DNA of 64,000 nucleotides, taken from NCBI GenBank assembly GCA_964304625.1, contig OZ199838.1:1364001-1428000 (forward strand), in the 5' to 3' direction. Each line of letters begins with the position of its first letter. Within the stretch, counting starts at the first letter, position 1. The notes beneath the pieces are model-generated. The model was not told the origin of the DNA. It was given only the letters and a program-made list of their open reading frames with translations, and did not search any database. Positions 34,920-47,151 of the stretch are shown here, one piece after another. The DNA is from Kudoa neothunni (Eukaryota; Cnidaria). Position numbers and translations under genes: made by a program.

Positions 34920-37900
34920 ATGAATCCATCTATAGAACACACAGAATTTGACGTTACTGAAGATGGACATATAACCAATCTCCCTTTAGAAGTACAATAT
35001 TTAACTGTTTATTGTGTGAAATTAATTGTATTGGATTTTGTATCTAGCATGATTGTGAAAAATGTGCACCCATGCTAATCAAACTAAACAATGAATGTGT
35101 GCAGTTGAAACACAAAATTAAGGATCTTCTTCAGGATCGCAAGGAGATTTTTATCAAACACGAACAAGCCACCAAACAACTCCATCAAACTCATCTCGAC
35201 TCCACCAACAAGTTAATTCAACAGGAGACTGCCAAATGGGGCGTACACACAAAAAATCTGCAGCGTCAAATCGAAAATTTGAACGATAAAGCCCAACTGT
35301 ATCAAACCTCAAAGCAGCTAGTAGAGTAGGATTATTTCATTTATTTTTTATTCGATTTTTTAAATTTGTAGGGATCAGCTGAAAAATATATCCCAATTGC
35401 TTGAGATTTATGAAGTTGAGTCGGATATCGAAAAAAAAATTGATTGTATTTTTTTAATTTTTGAATTGATTTCATCATTGTTGATTAAACGGTGGTCTTA
35501 TTTATTTCTAGGTAAAAGACAACTTCATTCAATGTGTGGAATAGTGACACATTTTGATGAGCAGAAAGAAAGACAACAAATGAGTGATAACTCACAACAA
35601 CTTCAGGAATACAAAGCCATTCTGAAGGAGGTAGACCAGTGTTTGGCAAAATGTCAACAACAGCTGTTAGATCCGTCTAACGAACTTCAACTCGAAAAGT
35701 TGAAGGGTTGGGTAGTTGGTCTTATCCGAAATTCAGCACTTTCTTCTGAACTCAAACAATCTATTCTCGACAATATTGCGCCACATGTGTCTAATCTGAA
35801 CTACACGATTTTCATGGAACGGCTGTTAGAGGTGCTGTTAAATGCAACCCCACATTGTTATCTCCAATCAAACACCGAAAGCCCGCATTCTGCTGCTAAA
35901 TACAGCAACAACTTGGAACAGCAGAAACAGTTGTACGAAAAGAAAATCCAACATCTGGAGCAAATGTGCGAAATTAACCAAAGAGAAACTCTTCGTGCGT
36001 CAGAAGAAATTCAGGAACATCTTAAAAATGAAATCGCTAGACTAAAAGACTCGATTATTTCGGTATCTTTTGTGATGCTGTTACTCCACCTTTTATTTAT
36101 TGTTATAACTCATTCCAAATAGATGGAAAAGGGACACATGGATGATCTGAGAATCATGGAAGAACGTTGTCGGGATTTTCAACAAGACATCCAATCCAAC
36201 ATAGCCGAAACCAAGGCTTTGTCATCCCAGTTCAACGAGGAAAAGTATTTTATATTGCTTAATTGTTCAATTGTAATTTTATCTTTGTACATAATTATAT
36301 AATTGGATAGTTTACTTTTTTTAATTGACTTGTTAAATTTTTTTCCTAAAGGTTATGTTACTAATTATTGTCCCTACATTCTTACTTTTCCAAATTAATA
36401 CTGTACTACAATACATTTAATTACTCAGTTGTCATATGTAATTATATAATTAGCTATCTTACCCATTTTTTCTTATTTTTCCTAATTTATCATACACCAC
36501 AGAACCTTCATATTACGAGATTTTTTGAGGAGCTGGTTTCACGACGCTACGGTGAAGTTAATTATTTCATTGATTCTACGTTAAAATGTACACCGTATAT
36601 AAAAATGTTTCTGTTAAATGTGAAATTTTTTTGAGAATCTGACATTATCTAATTATTGAAAATGTAAATTTTAAGTTATAACGAGATGTGCAATGTCGAT
36701 ACCCTGGTGTAATTAGACAATTGAAATAATTAATTACTTTACTCGTGTATGCGCTTATATAATTAGTTCATTTAATCGCTTACTTTCAACTTCTTAATTT
36801 ACATAAGTGGGTATATAATTATCCCGCCTACACACTTGGTTTCTCAATCGATTATGTAATTAAATGCTTTATTTACTTTTAATTTAATTTTAATTGTTCG
36901 GTTTTCATGAATAATTATATAATTAATTACCTCATTCATTTTCGACAATGGCTACTGCAAAGAATATATTTGATTTTAAGCGTTTGCGCGGATGCCGTTT
37001 TAATCTCAGCAACTCCCGTTTATAATCATAATCGAATTATCGAATAATAGAGTTAATTTTTCAAATCCGTTGCGTTTAATTCTATTACACCAAACGAGCT
37101 AATTGGCGGGCTTGACATAATTGAATATAGCGGATTCTAAAAAATTAAACTTGTATACACCTACAGTTTCTCAGTAAATCTTGCTGGATTAAAAAAATTC
37201 CAGAGCACTTGCGTACATTCCGTTTAGAATTGAAATTTACCGTGTCATTAACCTCCGCCCATTTCTAATGGATTATTCATTTAAATACCTTAGTTAATTT
37301 ATTTTATAAATATATACCTTTATCAGTATTAATTATTTTAATTTTATCAATTTACTTTTTAAATAGGTACATTGTCTATTTTTAATGGTTAAATTTTGTA
37401 GGCATAAAAAGTGCTATTGTTTTATGTTATACTTCGGGTATCCCTATGGCAATATGGTTTTGATACCATGGTTACTCTCATGCCGATTTTTTACGAGATA
37501 TTTTTTTTAATTCAAAATAATAAATTTATGATTGTGAATCAATTTATAACTGTTAAATGTTAAATTGATGAAACTGAGATATTTTAATTTGCTTTCGTTT
37601 GACCTGATACAATTTTTTTAATATACTAAATTCCTAAAACTTTAATTTAAACAAAATTTTATTTATGCATATAGATTCAATCATCGATGTTTAGTTTCTG
37701 TCAAATGAAATTATTTTTGTTCCATATGAACATATCTATCGACCAGAAACAATTTACCATAACGGATTTAATGCTAACTTTCTTGATCTAACTTATGCGT
37801 GCATTGTATGATTAAGTAGGTGGTGGAGTTTTATGTTAATATATAAAATGTATACGTTAAGTTTTGAAAGTTAATATCAAAAAGCTAATAAAAATAAAAA

Positions 37901-39246
37901 CTATGCAGGCCACGTGATTCATTAAAATAAACACTACAAATTATCACTCAACTTTAAAAACCTCTTGTTCATAATTTGATTTCTACAATTTTTATTACTT
38001 TATTAACATAATCTTATATTTTAATTTTGTATAAAATATTTATTTAATATTTTTATCAATTATTGAGTTATTTTGTTAGTTTAAAGCGCGAAATTATTAA
38101 TAAATTTTTACACGGTTTTTCACTCAACTTTGATTTTATTTTTTTATAAGATTTATTATTTATTTAATTAATTAATTAGTGAAGTATTGAAAACTAAAGT
38201 GCAAAACCTCCATGAACAATTGGATGTGATAAATGAAAACAGAAAGGACCTTAGCAATGAACTGACTACCTACCAAAGCAAATACAACACCCAACACGAA
38301 ATCAACAAAAGTCTTCATCATGCACTTAACACCTTGAGGGTATGTTTTTATTTTATATAACGACCAATAATTTGATGTTCATTAGAATGAATCATCTGTA
38401 CAGTATCAAATGATATTGGATCAGTGTGAGATTGATAAGAAAGCTGTTGTCAAGGATTGTGACGAGCAGATAGAGTTGTTAAAGCAGCAACTGGAATCTC
38501 AGGAGCAACTCAAAACTACCAATCAACACCTAAAAGAAGAAATTACCAAATTGACCGATAGGATAAATGAGCTAAAATTCAGGGCTACTTCTGACACTCC
38601 CAATAATCCCTCTCAAGATTTCGACTATGACAGCACTATCATCAGAATTCTTAAGAGCACTCTTATTGCATATCATAAAGCGGATCCGCAGAAAAAGCAT
38701 GAGGTTTACTCGGTTCTATGCGGTATTCTAGGAGTTTCAAAAGATGACATCAATAACGTAGGAATTTATAATTGAGCCAATATTTTGATATCTCTGGTCT
38801 TTAGTTGCATAATTCGAGACTAGTTGAGCATCAGGAAAAATCATTTGTCAGCAACCTACCGATTATCGGAAGACTGTGGTCCAACAACAATTCTAATCAA
38901 ACTTTGGAGCTTAATCAAACATTGTACGACGACAATGTAATTCGTTTAGTTATTAAATAAACACATTTCAATCGATTTTTAATAGACCTCTTTCACTTCT
39001 CTACTACAAAGCTATCTAGAGAAAGAAAGCAACACCCCCACTCTCCCAAGAATGTCCAACTCTGATATTGATTCACTTGTTGGAGCTATCTCTCAGGCGG
39101 TTCATCAACAACCCACTATTTCTACTACATTAACGGCAGATACCTCTCCCTCCTCGACACAACCTGCCCAATCCTCCTCAATCTCCCCTCAATTAAATCT
39201 CTCAAATATTATCGAAGAACAAACCAACCCAACAATTGAACCATGA
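34920..39246 (+). CDS. Golgin-like coiled-coil protein (GMAP-210/TRIP11 type)
   Basis: Exons: 34920-34991, 35048-35325, 35372-35445, 35512-36062, 36123-36244, 38180-38339, 38386-38757, 38805-38936, 38986-39246, all with GT...AG introns, giving 673 residues. Most of residues 25-490 is heptad-rich coiled coil (for example NLEQQKQLYEKKIQHLEQM). Near residues 500-543 comes ILKSTLIAYHKADPQKKHEV...LCGILGVSKDD, which resembles the GRAB/GRIP-like Arf-binding module of GMAP-210. After that, FVSNLPIIGRLWSNN and TSFTSLLQSYLEKES recall the golgin C-terminus, followed by a Ser/Thr-rich tail. GMAP-210 tethers vesicles at the cis-Golgi. This protein is far shorter than vertebrate TRIP11 (about 1979 residues). 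Exon 4's 5' boundary is the least certain. A GRIP golgin is the main alternative. Confidence 0.6.
36245..38179. repeat. Large golgin intron 5 with recurring TAATTATATAATTA motifs
   Basis: This 1.9 kb intron is about 30 times longer than its neighbours. Its first 700 bp carry repeated ATAATTATATAATTA-type palindromes (near 36291, 36437, 36767, 36820, 36853 and 36907), with loosely similar pyrimidine-rich text between them. They could be a degenerate tandem array. No transposase or gene is recognisable in the intron. Confidence 0.45.
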
Positions 39247-39331
39247 ACATTTATATAAATTTAATAGAGATTGTTTCTATGAATCAGTTGCAATTTTTGT
39301 AGCCAGTGGTTTGTCTTCCTGTAGTAATTGA

Positions 39332-39863
39332 CTAGCTAGCGTAGCCAAAAGATTTTCCTGTTGTAGATAATGTTGTTCGTAAGTTTTCAATTGGGATTCC
39401 AACTAAATATGCCAATTTAACAAATTTCCAAATGTCCTCTACTCTACAACCAATAACCTTGTCAATCCTTTCCAACAGATATTGTTCTTTTAAGTTGGAT
39501 GCTTTTCTTTGTCTCAGATACTCCATAGAAACCAGAACAGCTCCAGTAAAAAATATAAAAAGTTCTCCAAATAACTCTGCCCCCAGTTCAATAGCTGCCG
39601 ACTCGGACAATGGAGTAATTTCAACGTTTTTGCTTCCCATCATACTCAAACGAACTTTTTGTCCCATACGATGATAAGCTTAATTGAAGTTATACTTCAA
39701 TATCAGAGCTTCTCAGATGAATAATACCTTGAGCTGTAGGTAAAATAAGGTTATTTCGAAGAATAGGATGTTCTTTGGTGTATGTTTTCAATCTGGAGGC
39801 TATCGGTTTAGATAATTGCCGCATGCCCATATACGCAAGTTTTCCCAAGGGCAGCGCCACCAT
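39332..39863 (-). CDS. OPA3: OPA3-like protein
   Basis: Two exons, 39863-39728 and 39678-39332, with a 49-bp intron, give 160 residues (human OPA3 179). The N-terminus MVALPLGKLAYMGMRQLSKP and LPTAQAYHRMGQKVRLSMMG match the OPA3 family's PLAKLLYLGIRQVSKP-like start and PPAQxYHxxExxxKMRxMG region. ITPLSESAAIELGAELFGE and the hydrophobic FIFFTGAVLVSMEYLRQR follow. OPA3 is a small mitochondrial membrane protein linked to mitochondrial shape and lipid metabolism; loss causes optic atrophy in humans. The exon junction restores the family sequence exactly (AQ-A-YHR). The gene ends 85 bp from the stop of the golgin gene, tail to tail. No frame breaks. Confidence 0.9.
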
Positions 39864-40406
39864 ATTCAATATCTATGGCTGATGTGGTGGGAAATGAGAG
39901 ATTTAAAGTTCAAAATGTATTGAATGCGCCTGCGCATACGAAATAAAAACATTTCACTTTTTTAGTCCCCATCTAAAATATTTTCACGCGATCACTTTTC
40001 ATTTTATTAAGAAACAACTTAGCCTTTATGGAAAAAATTATCCCATTTAAATTAATTGGATTGAAAAATTTTTTATTCCCCAAAAAAATTTAAAAAATCA
40101 AATATTTCACATAATAATTTCGTAAAACTTTCAGATAACAAATTTTTATTCGTTGTCATCTATTATTAGGTCGAGTAGGTGACATTCGGTGGGCTCTGAA
40201 GAAATAGAGCTTGTTGGTGTTTGATTGGTACGACTGTATTCGATACATTTCTATGAGAAATATGAATTGATTTATTATCTTAGGAAGATATTTTCTAATA
40301 TTTACTTCAATTTCTTTAATTTTCTTTTTTATAAATTGCTTTGTGGAACTTCTTTTGGAATATTTTATTAAATAATGGATTAATTCTAAATATCATCGAT
40401 TATGAG
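39864..40406. other. Upstream flank of OPA3, no feature recognised
   Basis: AT-rich DNA between the OPA3 start and the stop of the next minus-strand gene. No gene seen. Confidence 0.4.
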
Positions 40407-40955
40407 TTATTTCGAATAATAATCTGACAAACAACCTTTTATTTCAACAGTTCGTTTGACCTTTATCACACTTTTTGATCGTGACTATGTGTGGAAGAGA
40501 AGTTTAGTCAGCAAATATTTGATTAAAATTACCTTGGTAATCGGAGGAAGATTGGATAGAGTATTAGAGTGTAGTATAGCATTGAAGCTGAAGTAATGGC
40601 AAAAAATGTTGAGTCGTTTTCGATATTTATCGTATATTTTATTGCAAGATTCTTGGGTAAAAGATTCTATGCTGGTTACGATGGACTCAAAACATCGGAA
40701 AATAATTGTTTGCAGTTCGCAACTAGCAATGCTATGGCACTCTATTATATAGGATACCAGGACCAATATTGCTTGATGATCTGCCTTCTTTTTCAAATAT
40801 TCTAATACTTCGTCGCGAAACTCAGCCACAGTTTCCTCATTGCGTAAAATACCGTACAGTTCTTGACTGAAGAGAAACGTCGGACTAGCGTCGAATGTCA
40901 TTGATATTAAATAATCTAAAGCCGGATTTTTGGCTAGAGAATTTAAAGGTGAATT
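40407..40955 (-). CDS. Unassigned helical protein, 3' exons
   Basis: An open exon at about 40955-40533 reads from LEKFLSNSPLNSLAKNPALD through FSQELYGILRNEETVAEF and EYLKKKADHQAILVLVSYII to LSNLPPITK. A good donor (GTAATT) and a 48-bp intron lead to a last exon, 40484-40407, ending CLSDYYSK and TAA. The sequence looks like alternating amphipathic helices of a HEAT or TPR-type scaffold. I do not recognise the family; a faint resemblance to the C-terminal part of AP-5 zeta is not enough to name it. The 5' exons were not found upstream, so this is probably the 3' end of a gene whose other exons I cannot see, or a fragment. Confidence 0.45.
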
Positions 40956-42356
40956 AGACAGAAATTTCTCTAGTTATTATTTTGGCCTTTGGCAAGCTTT
41001 TAACCCCGCCAAATCATTTGTCCTTGTGTGTGATCATTATTTGAGGTACCCTAGAATATGACTTGTCTTCTAAAAATTTTTTCAATAAATTTCATTAAGC
41101 TTTTTTGGGCTTGACAGAGACGATAAGTTTTAAGCTATGATCGCTTTAGAAAATTCACATCGAGTTGTCATATGGCGACTTGACTTCACGAGGTACCTAA
41201 GTTTTGTCTAATTCAAATTTGAAGATTATATAGAAGATAAAATATAATGATGTTGAACAAACTTCACGCTATACTTAAAAACTTTATATATCCCATTCTT
41301 TTTGCATTAAGTCGATTGGATTTGGGATCAAATGATTAATCGATCAATCTCTCTGTGTGAAGCGAACCTTTGTAACCTGTAGGGTACAGATATGCACCAT
41401 AAAAATTTAATTGTTAATATCTTAATCTATGAATAGATTTTAACTATTTATTAGTATTTCCAATATTTTATATTAGTTATGGCTACCAAAAATAGAACTT
41501 GAAATAATTCTATTTGTTTCCATATAAATAAACTGTGTCTCCAGACAAGATTACTCTTAATAATAAGGTTCTTGCGCGTAATCATGTTAAATAATAAAAC
41601 TCATGATGTAAACATCAGTAAATCCTCATTTAGAAATCATGAAATATTATATTTAACCGCAACACTTGTGACATGATTCTCACGTTAATATGTGTCACAT
41701 CGTATTTACTAGCGGTGGTTAATCATCACAAATTCCATACAACCTGGTGAGATTATAAGCTCATACATTTCCAGTCCGATTGAGCTGTTAAAAAATCCAC
41801 GTATAGTCCCAGTCCCTCAGGATTAAATAATATTCAGTAAATTAATATTTTTAATACTTTTATAATCTTTAAAACAAGTAAAATTATATTTATATATCAA
41901 AAAATATAAATATGAATTATTGTATAGTAAGAGTAGTAATGTTTGGGTCAACGTTGTTATTGAGGCGAATTAGCTGAAGATACTCTCTGAACTTTACTCA
42001 TTCATGTTCAATATGGTTAGCTATGACTTATAACTGAAAGGTTTCTGTTATAAGTCATTAAAGATTCCTTAAAATACAGTATTGAATCGCTCTTTCGTAA
42101 TATCGCTGGTTCGTAGTTTGATAAAATTTTAGTCTAATGCTTCATGGCGGACCTTAAATCGTTTCAAACATAAATTTCATTAAACATAAGAAAACATAAA
42201 AGCACGTACGAATCAATAGTTGCACCTTTTCGTTTGATTATATGAATATAGTCTTAAGCTTTCGCATCCTTTTTAAGGACCAATAATAAACCAAAGACAA
42301 TTTAGTTTATAGGCCATTGAATTTAAAATATGATGGAACCGGGGATTTTAATATAG
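40956..42356. other. Gene-poor stretch
   Basis: No gene, RNA or element recognised over about 1.4 kb; possible missing 5' exons of the gene at 40407-40955 would have to lie here. Confidence 0.4.
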
Positions 42357-42824
42357 ACTAGGGTTTCTACGCGTATTACGTCACGCGCGAGATGATATAT
42401 CGTGATGGACGTGAAATGCATCCCACTCCACGCTTTCTTATCACTCCTCACTCTTTTCGGAAACCATAAACACTAGGGTATTCGAATTAGGCTAATAAAC
42501 CACCGCGCTATTTATACAAAATAGACGTTTTTACGAAGAGTAATAGAAATAAAATGCTTGTTCACCTTTCAATTCTCTATAAACATGGCTTTATTTATAT
42601 TAAAGAAAATTATGGAGTAATTATGATAATTTTTGGGTTGGAGAGTATATTGATATAAGGTTTTTTATTTGGAGATCTGAAGATCACAAAATTCTCATGG
42701 TTGTCTTAATCAATTCGTGTTTATGGTGTCAAAAATATTACGTTTATCATTTTAGAATCCTCACATGTCAGGTCACATCACGCTCACGCTCTGATCATCA
42801 CGTTAGCGCCTTTTAGAAACCCCA
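42357..42824. mobile_element. Possible MITE with inverted ends
   Basis: The left end starts TAGGGTTTCTACGCG (42357). Read inward from the right, the other end is TTGGGGTTTCTAAAAGGCG (42824). Further in, ATCGTGATGGACGTGAAATG on the left resembles GCGTGATGTGACCTGACATG on the right. The patch is more GC-rich than its flanks. No target duplication is clear, and the superfamily is unknown. Confidence 0.3.
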
Positions 42825-43814
42825 ATACAGATCGACTTTTTTGTAATTGAGGAGAGCATGTGACTCTCGCGTTTTTTACTATTTTTCATCTAAAATGATT
42901 CCAAAAAATCTTTGCACTCTTTACAGCCACGGCGAACCAACAAAAGTTTTTAAGATCTGTAAAGTCACATTTTTATGTATCTATGGCGATGTAATAAACA
43001 TTATAATATCTATTAAAACACTCATTTCTATGATTCACTATCAAGGTATATATACTTTAACATAAATCGTGAATTAAAATATTTTTTTTATTATATTCTA
43101 CTGAAAAAATAGCACAATAAAGGATTATTAACCATTCGCATACATGCATGTAAAACATTGAAAATGTCTCCATACTCAACACGGTTCCATTTACATTTGC
43201 GTTTAAATAAAGAAACAACTTTTTTTAGTATTATTAATTTTTCTAATAACATTTTTTTTAATATTGACCCATATTGAGCATTTTTTTTGAAAATTGTCTA
43301 CTAAACTAGACAATGATAATGATGATTTATTCGAAAATGTTTACATAATTAGAATAATTCGTAGGAAATTCTATAAATAAATTTTATTCTGACGGATTGT
43401 TATTAATAACAAAATAAATCAAGTTAAATAATGGATCAAATATAATTACTACCGTTTTTTTTAATTTTAACATCAAATTTTTGTGGTAAATTTTAATATT
43501 TTGGTATAATTTTCTAATAATCTCTGCAATCTAAGATTATATAAATCCAAACATTAAATGAAGTTGATTCTTTAGGTTTAAAAATAGACCTTATGAACTT
43601 CTTGGGGTCCATACACAACCCATATTATTTAGAAGATTAGACCAACCTTGTTTTCATTTGCGCATGATGCACAAATTACTAACTAACCGATTTAGGTTGT
43701 TACAGCAAACTCTCGATTTTGCATAACTTGTTCGGACCACGGATACGTTACGCGATAACAATAAATTGCGCTGAATAAAATTAATTTCCATTTTAAATTC
43801 GTTGGTTTTCTCGT
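42825..43814. other. Intergenic, nothing recognised
   Basis: AT-rich DNA up to the MULE target duplication; the short frames here lack any family signature. Confidence 0.4.
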
Positions 43815-43823
43815 TATTTTTTA

Positions 43824-46800
43824 GGCAGTGGCTATTGACACGCTAATGAATTTCTCCAAATTCTTGAATTATTTGTATCTCTGCTATTCATTAATTTTTT
43901 AATCATAATTATTCCTAAATAATTTTTAAATTTCCTGTTAAATACTCATCGTTGAATTTTCCACATGTAAATGCTGACGTAATCAAGGAATATTGGACCG
44001 TTAAAGCATATATAAAGTTAGATAATGTTAACTATAGAAGTTATAATGCTTGAAGATGAAAATTTATTTCAAATTTTCAAGGTTGGTTATTATCATAATG
44101 AAAAGGTAAGCGGTGTTTAGGCATCACGGACCTCATGGCTTAAAATCACTGATGTCTGCAAATTAATTTGTAATACAAACGTATAACCCAATATTTAATT
44201 TCGTTTATATATCAAATAATTTATTCTGTTTAATGTTTATTAAGTCGTATCTAACAACTCATGACACTTCATATTGTTAGTTTTTTTTCAAATATAATTC
44301 ATTAACTATCAGGTCGAATGTAAATTACTTAGCTGAAAAGAAATATTTAAGTTTTACACAGATAACTCCTGCGCAAACAAGTGCGATGGAGGATAACATA
44401 GGAACTGATATTTTTGAAGTGGGTAAAAAGTTTACCTCATTTAAGCATCTTGGAGATTCCATAAAATTATACGAACAGAAGACTTACAGCAACCTAATGA
44501 CGCGAGATTCCAAAAAAATTAGCAATATCAAAACGAATTCTCACTAAAACGTTCAATGAGGATTTAATCTATTATTCAATAAAATATGTATGCTATTTTA
44601 GCAATCAGTATCGATACCGATCAAAAGGTATAAGACAATGTCAGACTTAAAAAGGAAACTGTTCGGTCCATGTATCCTTGAGTATTAGTCCCGATGGACA
44701 AACACTTGAAGTGAAATCCTTGAATTTGGATCATAATCACGAAAGAAATGAAATTTTTTTCAGTTATTTGCCACCGCAGCGTAAATTGGATAAGAATAAA
44801 GATTTAATATCAGAGTTAGTTTTTTTGGGAGTCAACAAAAAATTGCTGCAATCTAAAATCCAACAAGAGACCGGGAAAAAAATTACATTGAAATCAATAC
44901 ACAATTCCAAAATAAATATGTCGAATAAAATAAATGATATCAACTATATTCATCAATTGTTCATCGTTGATTATAATTGTGATGTGAGAATATTGGCTGA
45001 CGAAAACAATCAAGTTAATGCAATATTACTCCTGGATGATGAAATGAAGAAGGTTTTTTCTTTTTTCCCAGAGCTACTTTTAGTTGATGCAACCTACAAA
45101 CTACTAGATTCACGGTAATTTTTACGAATGTTATCTTGTTTTATTTGACCTATTTTTATTAATGTTTATCTCCTTATATTGTAGTGCTCCCCTGTATCTA
45201 ACGGTTTCAGAAGATTCTATGGGTTTATCTCATGTAAGTAGTGCCTGCATTATGTATGAGGAAACTGAAGCTGTTACCAACTGGTATATCGATGAACTAA
45301 TATCAATTGTACCGTGGATAACACAATCAGTACTGTCCATTGTTACTGATAAGGATTTAAAATTTCGTAAAGTTCTGAAAAATCATTTTACTAATTCTAC
45401 ATTAATTCTCTGTAAATTTCATGTAATACAGACGTTCCAGCGACGATTGAGACTTGCTAAATATAAGATAAAAAATGAAGTCAAAGATAATATTTTAGAT
45501 ATTATTAGAAAAATGATGTTTTCGAAAAACGAAGAGCAATACCAAATCTTACTTGCTGAACTATACAATCACAAATATGAAGACTTCAACGATTATTTCA
45601 GAAAAAATTGGGACCCAATTCGGTCACAATGGATAATTTCTTTGAGTGATGCGAGACACTATTACGGCAACCTAACAAACAATAGATTGGCATGCCTCAA
45701 CTCCAAATTAAAGACCACCATTAAAAAATTTTCTAGATTAGATGAATTCTTTGAGAAATTTTTCACCGTTTTAAATTCTCTAAGAAGAGAAAGGACATGC
45801 CATATTGTGACATCATTTTCTTTTAAACTAATAACCAAAGAAATTAAAAAAATGGGAGATAAATTTAATGTTGGAATAGAGTATGACTCCACTTCAAATT
45901 CTTGTACGTGCCCCTTCTATCGTTCTTACCAATTGCCCTGCCAACACATATTCGCTCTGACTTAAATTATTGATGCCCATGTTCGAACCCCAACTGTGTC
46001 ATTTAAGATGGAGAAAAGATCATATTTCAAAATTTATTAAAGAAAATACTAAAATAAATACAGTAAAAACAATTTAACAGGGTCTATAGTAAAAAAGAAG
46101 AATTCGGAAAACCTCTCAACTTTTTCCAAGCGAATGAAAACCGCTAATGTGTATACAGACAAATTAGCAACAATTGCTGCGGAATATTGTGGTGAATATT
46201 TCAACTGTTGTGTGGAATATTTTCGAATCTCAGAAAGAATAATTAAAAGCCATAACCTAGTCGGTTTAAAGAAATTAATAAGTGTACATTATTATCTACT
46301 AACATAATGATTATTTTTAGAGTCAGCAAAGATTCTTGATTCATCCACAGAATGCAATGTAGATACGGATATAGTCGAGTCACCATCCCTTTGTAAGAGT
46401 GATAACTCTTTAAACCTATTTACAGATGTTAATTATACTAAATTAGGTGAGAATGCAAGTGTCATAAAGGGCTTGTCTGAAAGTAACCACCAGCCCGAAA
46501 CATGTGTAGTCTCCATATCACCAATTAAACTAAAGGAAACTCCCGAATCATCGCAGCCCCAAAATGACTCAACTGGTGACAAGTCTACAGAATGTTTGGG
46601 AATAAAAGGTTTGCATCTTCTTTTATTGTAATAATTATTATTTAGATCTTATATTGCCCAAAAAAGTAAAAGAAGTTGGGAGACCCAGAGGATACGGATT
46701 AACCGCTCTTAAATGGTCAAGAAAACGATCTATAAATTGAAAATTTATCAAAATAAATAAAACAATATAATCAAATTCAGATTATCTATTCTATAATGAT

Positions 46801-47142
46801 TATGTTGATTTACATATCAAAGCTTACTCTATTCGCAACCCAATTACATGATATTATCAACTAAAACTTCTCTTCTGTAGTTAAAAGGAACTTATTTTAT
46901 TTCAAAAAAAGTTAATATTATCTCACTTAAATGTTTAAATGCGCGTTGGAAGCTTGTATAGTCGCATTAAGGATGGAAAATACCAAAATCTACGCTCATA
47001 GGTATAATATTAATATTCAATATTTTTTATCATAAGTTTCAAATCTTGTATGAAAAAATGTACTAATTAATACTAGAAATTAACTAATGTAAAATATCTA
47101 ATGATTGCCGAGAAATTCATTAGCGTGTCAATAGCCACTGCC
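43824..47142 (+). mobile_element. MULE (Mutator-like element), nearly intact
   Basis: Perfect 33-bp terminal inverted repeats, starting GGCAGTGGCTATTGACACGC, occupy 43824-43856 and 47110-47142. They are flanked by an exact 9-bp target duplication, TATTTTTTA (43815-43823 and 47143-47151). A 9-bp duplication and this architecture are diagnostic for Mutator-like elements. The 3.3 kb interior encodes one plus-strand transposase of the ZSWIM-like class. Identical ends and duplication argue for a young insertion, although the coding frame carries a few lesions. Confidence 0.93.
44386..46740 (+). pseudogene. MULE transposase with SWIM zinc finger (ZSWIM-like)
   Basis: The start MEDNIGTDIFEVGKKFTSFK at 44386 leads into a FAR1-like N-terminal region with SLNLDHNHERNE. 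The MULE catalytic domain follows: LLLVDATYKLLDSR, a 66-bp intron (45117-45182), PLYLTVSEDSMGLS, then VTDKDLKFRKVLKN and LILCKFHVIQTFQRR. The SWIM finger is CTCPFYRSYQLPCQHIFAL (C-x-C...C-x-H). C-terminal exons include KTANVYTDKLATIAAEYCGE and, after an intron at about 46608-46644, KKVKEVGRPRGYG, to a TGA at 46738-46740. Three lesions are seen: a frame change near 44515, a TAA near 44648, and a frame change near 45958. It is therefore scored as a pseudogene, though single-base assembly errors could explain some of them. Confidence 0.85.
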
Positions 47143-47151
47143 TATTTTTTA

